A stretch of DNA of 64,000 nucleotides from Lewinella sp038528965. Lineage in GTDB: Bacteria; Bacteroidota; Bacteroidia; Chitinophagales; Saprospiraceae. The notes beneath the pieces were generated by a model. It saw only the letters and a list, made by a program, of their open reading frames with translations. It was not told the DNA's origin and searched no databases. Position 1 is the first letter of the stretch. Each line of letters opens with the position of its first letter. Shown one piece after another: positions 13,601-19,603 of the stretch. Location of the stretch: NCBI GenBank assembly GCA_038528965.1, contig JBCBEC010000036.1, positions 1-64,000 on the forward strand. Reading direction: 5' to 3'. A program made the translations under genes and the position numbers.

Positions 13601-15612
13601 CTGATAATTGTCCTGATCTATTACCCGGTCAGTTCGGCGACGATGATGGCGACTGCGAAGAAACCGTCAGTATTACTTTTAGTGTTTCGGATGATTGTGA
13701 GCTGTTTGATGGTGCTGGCAACTTGGTCGTGAGTCTCGTATCTGCGGAGCTAGATGCCTTTGCGGTAGATGTAAACGGCGATAGTGATATTACCTCCAAC
13801 GAATTCGTCAGCGACTTTGATGTCATCGACTTCATTACCGACAATGGAGACGGAACATTTGTATTCAGTGGCTCTTACCCGATCATCACCGAAGCGATGG
13901 GGCCGAATATCGTTCACACGCTGCGCGTTTTGTTCGAGGATGGCTGTGGTCATCAAGTGAGCGAGTACATCGAGTTTGATATTATCGATTGTAAAGGACC
14001 CGCACCGATCTGTATCAATGGCCTCACGGCCACAGTTATGCCAACGGAAGACGGAGGCTGCGAAATGGCTATCTGGGCTGCTGACTTTGAAGGTTCACCC
14101 ATCTACGATTGTTCGGGGCAAGGGCCGGAATTCAACATCTTTGGCCGCTCTAGGGTAACCTCCTACGCCATTTATCGCTTGGCCGATATTGAAGCTGATC
14201 CTGACTTTACTCCTGATCCAGCTGATACCGGATTGATCCTTACCAACGAGGATGAGGAAACCACCGTGGTTCGTATCTACGCCTTTGATGAGGAAGGTAA
14301 TTCTGACTTCTGCGAAACCTATGTCCTGGTGCAGCAGCACACTACCTGTAATAGTGGAGGTACGGGCACGTTGGCGGGTATCATTGCTACCGAGGATGCC
14401 GAAACAGTGGAAGGTGTGGAAGTGAGTATCAATGGCGGAGAGCAAACGATGGTAACTAACACGGATGGTACCTATAGCTTTGAGCTAGAGGCTGGCGGCG
14501 ATTATTCGATTACACCCTACCTCAATGCGGGTCCACTGAATGGTGTTTCCACCTTTGATATAGTCATCATGAGCAAGCATATCTTGGGTACAGAACAACT
14601 CGGTTCTCCCTATAAACTGCTGGCTGCTGATGTCAATAACTCACAGACGGTCACTACGCTGGATATGATCCGCTTACGCAAATTGATCCTGAACATTGAG
14701 ACGGAGTTCCAGAACAATACCAGTTGGCGATTCATTAACGCAGCCTACAGCTTCCCTAATACGGTTGATCCTTGGCAGGAAGAATTCCCAGAGCTGATCA
14801 GCATCAATAACCTTCCACCAGAGGTGCTAGAAGGGCAGGATTTTGTAGCCGTTAAGGTGGGGGATGTGAATGGTAGCGCACAAGCTAATGCCCTGGCTGG
14901 TGATGACCGCGAGCTCAATGGTACGTTCAACTTCACAGTTGAAAATGCGATCCTGGTTACTGGCAACGAATACACCGTAGCTGTCCGCGGATCGGATATT
15001 GGGAGTATCGAAGGTTTTCAGGGTACACTACAGCTGAATGGTGTAGAATTGATTGACATCGAATATGGTGCAGTCCAAGCAGAGAACTTCGGTTTACGTT
15101 TTGCCGAGCAAGGCCATCTCACTATGTCGTGGAACAAGTCCTCCTACGCTGAAGCTTCGTTGGACAATGTCTTATTCAGTTTAGTGATTCGCGCAACGGC
15201 CGATACGGAATTAAGCGATGCGATAAGTATTAACAATCGCTACACCGCAGCAGAAGCATACGGCAATGGCAACACCATGAATGTGGATGTGGTATTTGAA
15301 GGTCAGGATGCCACACAAGGTGTCTTTGCGCTCTACCAAAATGTACCCAATCCGTTCCAGACCGAAACCTTGATTGGCTTCAATTTGCCGGAAGACGCCG
15401 AAGCGACCTTAACGGTAAGCGACGCTAGTGGTCGGATATTAACCATTTTAAAGGGCGATTATGCTGCTGGTTACAATACCATCCACCTGAAGAAGAGCCA
15501 GATTCAAGGTGCTAGTGGGGTGCTCAGTTACACCTTAAGCACCAAAGGAACCAGCAAAACTGGTCAGCTTGAAGAACGTACAGCTACCAAGAAAATGGTA
15601 GTTCTAAAATAA
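4651..15612 (+). CDS. Giant secreted multidomain adhesin-like protein with T9SS sorting domain
   Basis: About 3650 residues. Numbered from the ATG at 4651: signal peptide ending at LLQAQ; an acidic, Asp/Cys-rich N-terminal third without a family I recognise; a chain of HYR-type Ig-like modules, recognisable by 'D...P...CP' openings and 'DxxGNxxxC.f.v.V' ends (about 1040-1150, 1500-1587, 1590-1669, 2143-2223, 2502-2593); a lamin-tail domain (about 1669-1760, LLITEI start); a proprotein-convertase P-like domain (about 1907-2047); a dockerin-like segment with 'DVNNSQTVTTLDMIRLRKLIL' type Ca-binding pattern (about 3242-3350); a cohesin-like beta domain (about 3425-3550); and a C-terminal type A T9SS sorting domain (NVPNPF ... 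KKMVVLK). It is expected to be exported by Sec and T9SS and fixed to or released from the cell surface; adhesion or matrix function is inference. The start could also be ATG 4633 or GTG 4606. A terminator follows at 15675. Confidence 0.9.
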   Translation: MRSLVCDSFANRKLHYALLSLLFLISCSLNLLQAQNTCTWEVDDIVTSENFEDDATADPQENPASETTSLTAAIPGNTDAVGDGGLIGVVFDADVEIEICFWGDMDDDDENFDVTVEGQSTITVQVSASTSEGSPSCQEFIFTPALAASVLADSEITITYNNFGEGWFPQLDDDEENIDTGTNNFNAEVSDISADYSYSIADDPIPVFCQGQDDVDLGTYVEIQTATSTFDNFEGTGVLDDGRTLDLSAAEIELSTLDREAVNSASYVFTCEGGEELVDQFLFQVYEVPVATIEDGMFSCGSTGNFDLTELFLDVTTEGGTFTLTSDVDGAEILGDYLSYSGFGCIDVTYTLENPGNCSGVGEVLTADAMVFFPETPTPSFAITSSTTCWDGDDDLEIEVSPLEFDYTGDLSRSWSVTGTNVEVSISDEMTDNPTIIVSDPSSAVGSLQICYEERIATNDCSDLEAVCGVTTCSTITITSVGCNEECLEFDPAAEVCPILVNTFVTIELFGVAFDVGSATVPFFEASVVTGDYVEENNFSEGGTLDPIISCADEGIDVSWDFGLAEDTFDPTGEALDLPLADNIPGISDVCDLVDDVSIPFPTGFCANCGPNGGICTNIAGVKPCVRTSNWKPLEFLDFDFTVPISGQSTTVCTATLRDLVANPIQEIVETTAVSVVWADTDGDGSFDQVLSGAGIIFDGSGDGSEFVYNNVDGEGIITVRNVTASVIAPYSPCVSPEGMNLLDVVPIDLVPIVGPMITQVLESGGLDINIAPSAMYDLPIRVANDEAPRFPNPRRQYTFATGADCGEAVNWEIPLAVDGCTGELIEDIVQISGPTSGSVLEPSPDEVAYVDAYGNQVYVDANGNEAAICQNSDGDYVIMDYPQDCDDDRNSTVVDIDDYEELIVYGSRVEYQATACNGIQTIHAIYVNVVPGDPILVLPRNLTLRNDVDACSRIVTGIAPLAGLECNTNITWTADNGASPASGTDDASGTEFQVGTTTVTYTMTADLDGDGEIDDNDPSIPCGQSQETQICTFTITIEDHQKPTAYCSDVTIRLDETGSATVTAAELDGGSVDNCPGELTIEVSKSDGIEDFGESVSFDCFEEGQNTVIIRVLDAAEHDGDAATDERNERRCLSVVTVEDYFTDFEVNLDVPELCLEANNDEQLTFANYLTIAEGDGTTITHIEEVLDMDDVVGVFGISTFVRSPGSPTSGTTIGTSPDDPGDAGYVDPLTGEYTPGTGSGFVTVSYVLGIAGQVEPGITNLEGCYVLVQDVFELRQPLDMASPECECIQQNNRVVNLGEISGGLEPYTIQYGGVQLDIDNDGIADDVDGEFTYDEEAGFDVTDFTEDLGNLLVDYTQPTWSFTIVDARGCELFRSGSCDNDDEVGTPEIDCSSLGPVDLFTEELVCEAEYTWDHPLPTDNCDVILYTYTITNPDGTVAGPFDITALLNPDITNPLPDQFTATYNFLHESPTENLSIVTYYAEDAVGNFSQCSFNVTVTDDDAPYFINCPEPAVIVDAPATWCSAFANYSLPLAEDNCSVPVVTQVDDTGLTSGDLYPVGITINTFEAVDASGNSTLCDVKIIVNDFHTPPTFECPGDVTTTNDFGDCGAVVDNIEPSNLEDNCIDNVTTTFRIEDEDGNEIASGLDDASGTFFELGTSTVRYAIQDMPLLLITEITHDLSNPVDGTVPVPVYAAANPATADYLEITNFNSANMDVSCLMIERITAAGSEMYAVPTFTILAPGEVLTIHFGDGVDSQSDNYFNVPGAADLPADEPAAYIISLSRSILDVAVINGFDISGLATADNYNLADRPVSDYWSGTVSPIFGAGIIRTTVWDTDTAADYVPGEACFPTTIGSLNPSLPQPTPNGTSTAIQAQPTTRVECTPFTVTVTDDEDAVCGLYGDYATYDGSAETVDYGACVESVVTVSEFFTVADVNLAIAGTAGDFSDLTFTLISPVGTEIELLAEECAGATAFDFTLDGDPELAAPFADNCGNLAGGLALVPSGDIEAFNGEQAQGDWTLQIAHNGVVTTDPTTIDAWSLLLSAREPYDDMSVTLENDLDLCGAEYTYLHPILFDNCLGGTVQLQITFEDGTVELDQMLPIFPENTEFTYFFMVGETDVLYTLTDAAGNVSTCGFTVTVLDTQIPEIECPDDLVIQLGPGECETNAYPTTPVFEFDNCPDYVLSSFPPGTPVPIGDTVITLIITDASGNADSCTYNLTVLEFMTDQELACIGELNLSLGASCEATVTADMVLTGDLYRCYDNYIVSVYEELPGPGILPIPTSPTVTEEYVGETLYAEICDPDTGECCWGILNIEYKLIPEFICPPDTIVQCTDMTSPELLGFPEVTSCVPGGAIITFVDTLMDNGSCGDPRFEIARTWTVADGFGNSDDCVQTIIMDALDLDQVMFPENFDGIANPVLDCAAVLADPSLTDPENLGYPTINGLSLLDAIYCSAAMNYDDEEFFICDNSFILFRTWRVINQCLPNPLTDVREFTQIIRVEDADGPDLNCPEDETISVSPFNCLATYQVPILDILDACSEVSYQVALNGDTLTTDPDNIYILTGLERGEHTITYLAQDACGIRSQCGFVLTVEDQISPVAICDDELNVSIGGGDSAIGLLGQARLLATDVDEGSTDNCSTVTLEVRRNFWADGDCSDNADDWSPWGDFVDFYCCDINLEVYVELRVTDAVGNQNICWQVVTPEDKINPFCFAPADATLSCTELPLAFSGDIAQAYDDDFGGTSAMMSAIFGNATGTDNCAVDTIVERTPNIDLNECGWGTITRRFEAWQLKPAGDENGNGVIDINEVDRSTNSCSQRIIITEEHDFVIDFPEDADADCGDPEIPTIITETDGCDVLSINISDPVRFTATGDECYKLSITYDVINWCLWDGEYTGFVIDRMTEDDGEALPIDRAVEGNERPVVTYDDANGLCIDRRHNDRDGDSFLDNCESPQLPNFGRYIYTQFVKVYDSTAPTLTVGTFGGPTDNCPDLLPGQFGDDDGDCEETVSITFSVSDDCELFDGAGNLVVSLVSAELDAFAVDVNGDSDITSNEFVSDFDVIDFITDNGDGTFVFSGSYPIITEAMGPNIVHTLRVLFEDGCGHQVSEYIEFDIIDCKGPAPICINGLTATVMPTEDGGCEMAIWAADFEGSPIYDCSGQGPEFNIFGRSRVTSYAIYRLADIEADPDFTPDPADTGLILTNEDEETTVVRIYAFDEEGNSDFCETYVLVQQHTTCNSGGTGTLAGIIATEDAETVEGVEVSINGGEQTMVTNTDGTYSFELEAGGDYSITPYLNAGPLNGVSTFDIVIMSKHILGTEQLGSPYKLLAADVNNSQTVTTLDMIRLRKLILNIETEFQNNTSWRFINAAYSFPNTVDPWQEEFPELISINNLPPEVLEGQDFVAVKVGDVNGSAQANALAGDDRELNGTFNFTVENAILVTGNEYTVAVRGSDIGSIEGFQGTLQLNGVELIDIEYGAVQAENFGLRFAEQGHLTMSWNKSSYAEASLDNVLFSLVIRATADTELSDAISINNRYTAAEAYGNGNTMNVDVVFEGQDATQGVFALYQNVPNPFQTETLIGFNLPEDAEATLTVSDASGRILTILKGDYAAGYNTIHLKKSQIQGASGVLSYTLSTKGTSKTGQLEERTATKKMVVLK

Positions 15613-15645
15613 TTTTTTAGGTCAGGGAATTATCGGAGGACTAAG

Positions 15646-15660
15646 AGTTCTCCGAGAACT
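15646..15660. repeat. Palindrome copy 2 (AGTTCTC-C-GAGAACT)
   Basis: Perfect 7-1-7 palindrome, 33 nt after the giant gene's stop codon. It is followed after exactly 14 nt by the terminator stem at 15675, as in copy 1. The 14-nt spacers are alike (CCCCTATAAAGAAA here, TTCTAAGAAAGAAG in copy 1). Confidence 0.8.
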
Positions 15661-15674
15661 CCCCTATAAAGAAA

Positions 15675-15710
15675 CCCCGAGCAGTTGCGTACTGCTCGGG
15701 GCTTTCTTCT
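15675..15710 (+). terminator. Strong intrinsic terminator after the giant gene
   Basis: CCCCGAGCAGT (15675-15685) pairs perfectly with ACTGCTCGGGG (15691-15701) over a 5-nt loop, followed by CTTTCTTCTTT. An 11-bp GC-rich stem plus T-rich tail is a textbook intrinsic terminator for the plus-strand gene. Confidence 0.9.
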
Positions 15711-15764
15711 TTAAGAGATTTGGCTTTGGAGGAAATGGCGAAAATTCCGTTTTCAAGGTATAAA

Positions 15765-15784
15765 CACGTTAACGCATTAACGTG
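15765..15784 (-). terminator. Hairpin, candidate terminator of the 15827-19150 gene
   Basis: CACGTTAA and TTAACGTG form an 8-bp perfect stem around CGCA. Read on the minus strand it follows the stop of the next gene by about 40 nt and is followed by TTTATACC. It could also be an operator-like palindrome. Confidence 0.45.
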
Positions 15785-15826
15785 GCTACACCAAAATTTT
15801 GCCACCCATTTTCACCATTTCTCATC

Positions 15827-18800
15827 CTATTCCGTAGCCTTAATCACCCTTGTCATTTGCTCAATGCGGTCATCCATAAAGCGCAGATAATACACGCCAT
15901 CTGGATAAGCGTAAAGCGATAATTGTCCGGTGTAGCGGCCGTTGTATTGTGGTAACTGCGTATCGTACAGCAAGCTGCCTTTCGCATCGTAGACTTTTAC
16001 CGGAAGGAAAACAGAGTTGGCTTCCAAGCCAGGTAACTCCACCCGAAATACACCTAGCGTAGGGTTGGGGTAAACCAATACCGCCGCACTGCCGATAGTA
16101 ATAGTTTCGGTAGAATTAATGATATCTAGCATGATATCTACCGTTACGGTACAGCCCAAAGAGTCTTCTACCACCATGGTATAATCACCGGCTGCCAGGT
16201 TCTCGAATAATGGATTGCCTTGACTGTCTCCGTTGAGGGTATAAGTGTACGGAGGTACCCCATTTTCTACGGCAATCTCAATCTGGCCATCATTGGCATT
16301 TTCAGTACTTTCACCCATGACGGTAGCGGTGAGGAACTCCAGCGTACAGCTGCCTACAACTACTGTTTCGGAGTAGGTACAATCACCAGCACCAGCAATA
16401 ATTACCTCATATTCTCCGGCGGCAAGACCAGTAAAGGTGCTTCCTTCTGAGAAAGTGGTGCCACCGTCAATACTGTAGGTGAATGGGCCAACCCCATCTG
16501 TAGCGAAGACCATGATGGTCCCATCTCCAGCACCTGCAGATGATTCTAGGGCTACTTCTACCTCACCGTCCAGTGTACAAGTGAAGATGGCGCAAAAGTC
16601 GTTGGTTTCCGAAGCTCCAAACTCACCCGTGCTTGTAAGCAGAGGAAGACCATCAGCATCGGTGATCTCGTAATTACCTTCGCCGAACTGGCAGCAGATA
16701 CCGTCGCCAAAAGAGTCGAATATGGTAAAGGTGTAACACTCATCAGGGTCCAGGCAGAAACGTTCTTGAATCTCTGTGAACTGGTCACTGTACGGGCCAC
16801 CTTCGTATAGTAGTACACCATTCTCGTTGCTGACCTCCCAGGTGGTTTCGTTCGGATACTCATCGGTGAGGATATTCAAAAAGATGTCCACTCCATCGAG
16901 TAGTACCTCAATCTCGCGGGTGAAGGAATCATTCTCGGGGCGTTGATCCGGCACACCATTGGGGTTAGTGGTAGTAATTTCTAAGGTATTTATGCCATCG
17001 ATAGCGCCAGTAATGAAGGCGGTGAGGTTGGCAGAGGCGCCACTCTCCAGGCTGCCTTCCCAGGTGATCGGGTCGAGCGGAGTACCATTTAGACTTAGCT
17101 CCACCGTCAAACTCGTGAGCGTATCCGTACCCAGGTTGGTCACTTCCAACTCTAATGGGAAGGAATCACCACACTGTAATGATGCACCGATATTGATTGC
17201 ACTGGCGGAGGCATCAAAACGAGCCAGATGACTGACCACAGCGCCTAAAGTATCATTGCGCACCAGATCATCGTCCGGTGCGGTAGCGAAAAGGGTAAAC
17301 TCATAATCACCAATGGTGGACATATCTACGGTAGGTCCAAAGGTGTGGATGTAACTGCTATCGGGCAGTATCGTTTGGGTGACCTGATCAATAACTTCTG
17401 GCGCACCTTCAAACACATAACCAATGCTAAACGATTCGATGGTATCTAGGCCAATGTTTCGCACTTCAACCGATACGGTTTCCATTGTCGTAAGCTCCGC
17501 AGCATTAAGGGGACTTACCAAGGCGCGTACGGCTAAGTCGGTAGTGTCTTTGCCCATTACAAAGGAGATAATTCGCGTACGAACCTCAATTGGCCCTGCG
17601 TATTCGGTGGTGTACCAGAAGGTTCGATCATCAACCGGGTCAATGGTCATGTGGGCGTAGTCGCCAAAGCGCCCTCCTGATAAGATACTGCTTTCTCCTG
17701 CTACCACTTCGACTTCCGGGATGGTCATTTCACCCAGCGGATCACTCGCGCGGCGGCCGGTAAAGCGTACACCCACGTAGGTATCTTCACTACTTACGTT
17801 GTAGCCTAGCGCAATATTCCCCCGGTCGTCCATTTGTACGCTGCTCATAAACCGGTGCAAACCATCATCTGGTGCCCAGGTGCCTTCTTGAAATAATTCC
17901 CAATCAGTGGTACCACTGCGACGCATTTCTACCCAGCGGATGCCCGCCAGGTCATTGCCATTTGCATCCGTCATGTGACACATAACCATGGCTTCGTACG
18001 AACCAAAATTGCGGTACACCGCCTGGTTCATCACTACTTCGGGGATGCCATCCAGTCCACTGCCGTTCAATTGCGGTATACAGGCAAAACCAAAGCCTGG
18101 TGCAGCGCAGGCGTAGGCATCAAAGGGAGAGGTAGGGACGGTGGTATTACTTACCGTAGTGTTATCCGGATTGTCAAAGTCAACATCTACTGCGTAGATT
18201 TCAATGGCATCTTCTAGTCCGACTCCCCAGGAAGAGTCGTTGAGCGTCACGAGTAGCGGATCACTATTTGGCGTGTTAGCGCCTGTCCAATCTACTGGTG
18301 TTGCTACCAAAAAGCCTCCTTCGGAGCCCGTATAGCCCGGTAGGCTAATCCGTTGTATGCTCACCATGGCTTCCGTGTTGAGGATAGCCTCACGATCGAT
18401 AAAGTAAGCGTGCAAGGTGCCCGGCCCACCTTCGTTGGTGGTCACCGTGTAGGTATCGCCCCAGATCCCGTACTTAGGATAATCAGGAAAACTGGGCGTA
18501 GCAAAATTGTAGGCATCCCAGGCGCCCAGTGGATCGTCCGTTTGCGAAATAGCAACCAGCAGTTGGCTACCACTAGGGAATTCCGTGATCAACCAGCGGT
18601 TAACTTCTTGATCGTAGAGGATGATGGGGTCCCCGGCGGAAGAAAAGCCCAAATCGCTCCAAATGGTATTGGCCGAGAAGGTATTGATTAAGTTGCCTTG
18701 CTTATCAAATACGCCTAAGCGCGTAGCATTTACCGCTTGTAGGTAATAATTCAAACCAATGTCCCCGGAAGGATCATTTGGGGAAGTACCTGAGGTAATA

Positions 18801-19150
18801 CCGTCAATGTTGACCAATAATTCTACAATGGAGCTATCTCCGTTGAGACTACTTTGGCGAATGGGATCTTCCATTCTCAGCTGTCGCTCCGGAAATGCTA
18901 AGTTTTGCTTGCCACGCCCCTGAAAGTTTTCGGGTACCGAACGCGGCTTTTTCATAAGCTTGCGGCGTTCGGGATCAGTCGGAGGAACGGGAATCAACTG
19001 TCGTACCGGGCGTGTGCTACCCAGGTATTCAGCATACGTTACTTCGACGGTGGCTTCAATAGATTGAGTGGTGGAAATTGATTGTGCCTGGCTAGGTTGG
19101 GCGAGCCAAAGCAATCCTCCGAGCAGGAGGAACATACTAGTCCTGATCAT
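15827..19150 (-). CDS. Secreted propeller-like protein with CARDB, SprB repeats and T9SS sorting domain
   Basis: 1107 residues. Signal peptide ending at PSQAQ. The central part (about 110-540) reads like a six- or seven-bladed surface protein of unknown function ('YLQAVN', 'WLITEFP', 'DYPKYGIWGD' style motifs, common in large Bacteroidota exoproteins). It is followed by a CARDB-like Ig domain (about 545-650) and a second such domain, then a module of about 90 residues with YPNETTW ... DSFGDGICCQFG that also occurs twice in the 46283-53485 protein, then two SprB-like repeats (about 870-1010) and a type A T9SS sorting domain ending in VIKATE. It faces the giant gene tail to tail. The function is not known; a surface or extracellular role is well supported by the signal peptide and sorting domain. 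Confidence 0.88.
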   Translation of the reverse strand: MIRTSMFLLLGGLLWLAQPSQAQSISTTQSIEATVEVTYAEYLGSTRPVRQLIPVPPTDPERRKLMKKPRSVPENFQGRGKQNLAFPERQLRMEDPIRQSSLNGDSSIVELLVNIDGITSGTSPNDPSGDIGLNYYLQAVNATRLGVFDKQGNLINTFSANTIWSDLGFSSAGDPIILYDQEVNRWLITEFPSGSQLLVAISQTDDPLGAWDAYNFATPSFPDYPKYGIWGDTYTVTTNEGGPGTLHAYFIDREAILNTEAMVSIQRISLPGYTGSEGGFLVATPVDWTGANTPNSDPLLVTLNDSSWGVGLEDAIEIYAVDVDFDNPDNTTVSNTTVPTSPFDAYACAAPGFGFACIPQLNGSGLDGIPEVVMNQAVYRNFGSYEAMVMCHMTDANGNDLAGIRWVEMRRSGTTDWELFQEGTWAPDDGLHRFMSSVQMDDRGNIALGYNVSSEDTYVGVRFTGRRASDPLGEMTIPEVEVVAGESSILSGGRFGDYAHMTIDPVDDRTFWYTTEYAGPIEVRTRIISFVMGKDTTDLAVRALVSPLNAAELTTMETVSVEVRNIGLDTIESFSIGYVFEGAPEVIDQVTQTILPDSSYIHTFGPTVDMSTIGDYEFTLFATAPDDDLVRNDTLGAVVSHLARFDASASAINIGASLQCGDSFPLELEVTNLGTDTLTSLTVELSLNGTPLDPITWEGSLESGASANLTAFITGAIDGINTLEITTTNPNGVPDQRPENDSFTREIEVLLDGVDIFLNILTDEYPNETTWEVSNENGVLLYEGGPYSDQFTEIQERFCLDPDECYTFTIFDSFGDGICCQFGEGNYEITDADGLPLLTSTGEFGASETNDFCAIFTCTLDGEVEVALESSAGAGDGTIMVFATDGVGPFTYSIDGGTTFSEGSTFTGLAAGEYEVIIAGAGDCTYSETVVVGSCTLEFLTATVMGESTENANDGQIEIAVENGVPPYTYTLNGDSQGNPLFENLAAGDYTMVVEDSLGCTVTVDIMLDIINSTETITIGSAAVLVYPNPTLGVFRVELPGLEANSVFLPVKVYDAKGSLLYDTQLPQYNGRYTGQLSLYAYPDGVYYLRFMDDRIEQMTRVIKATE

Positions 19151-19603
19151 GTGTTAATGTGAATAAGTTGATGTATAGACTCGAACTCCAGTGGGTGATT
19201 CAGCGCCACAAACTAAAGACAATTTGCGCAGAGGCTAGCTAAACACCTTCTGATTTGTCTGGGAGGGAACTGAAATCGCTCTCCGGAGTGTTCGATTTTA
19301 TATACCGGCTGACAAACCCTCCTCTGGAATCGGTCTGGTTAATAGGTGCTTTAGGTGTTTGGCTCTTCGGTGAGCGTATCCACCAATTTATTTTAGGCTT
19401 GCATCAAATAGGAAAGACGATAGACCAACAAATAACACGAAACAGACATCCGCTGTCGTTAGCTTTTGGTGGATAAAAGTAACATTCGTCCTGCCAAAAT
19501 TGACCGCCGTATAGAAAGCTGGTACGAATGCTTCGAGGATTACGACCTGAGTAATATTTACCTTACATTTGAAGTAACACCTTATTAAACTAAATTCAAA
19601 TTT
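19151..19603. other. Divergent intergenic region, 453 bp
   Basis: It separates the minus-strand T9SS protein from the M48 protease gene. A 73-codon TTG-started plus frame (19255-19476) and an overlapping minus frame are present but neither has family-like features, so none is called. The only element seen is a TAnnTTTG promoter motif at 19564-19571. Confidence 0.4.
19564..19571 (+). promoter_or_regulatory. -7 promoter element TACATTTG for the M48 gene
   Basis: TACATTTG matches the Bacteroidota -7 consensus TAnnTTTG and lies 32 nt before the ATG at 19604, implying a leader of about 25 nt. No clear TTG -33 element is visible. Confidence 0.5.

Noticed and set aside
14375..15300. Cellulosome-type scaffold because of dockerin- and cohesin-like segments
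   Set aside because: Both occur singly in a T9SS cargo protein with no cellulase domains; similar segments are widespread in Saprospiria exoproteins.
19255..19476. 73-codon plus-strand frame in the gap before the M48 gene
   Set aside because: TTG start, no recognisable features, overlapped by an equally poor minus frame; treated as chance.
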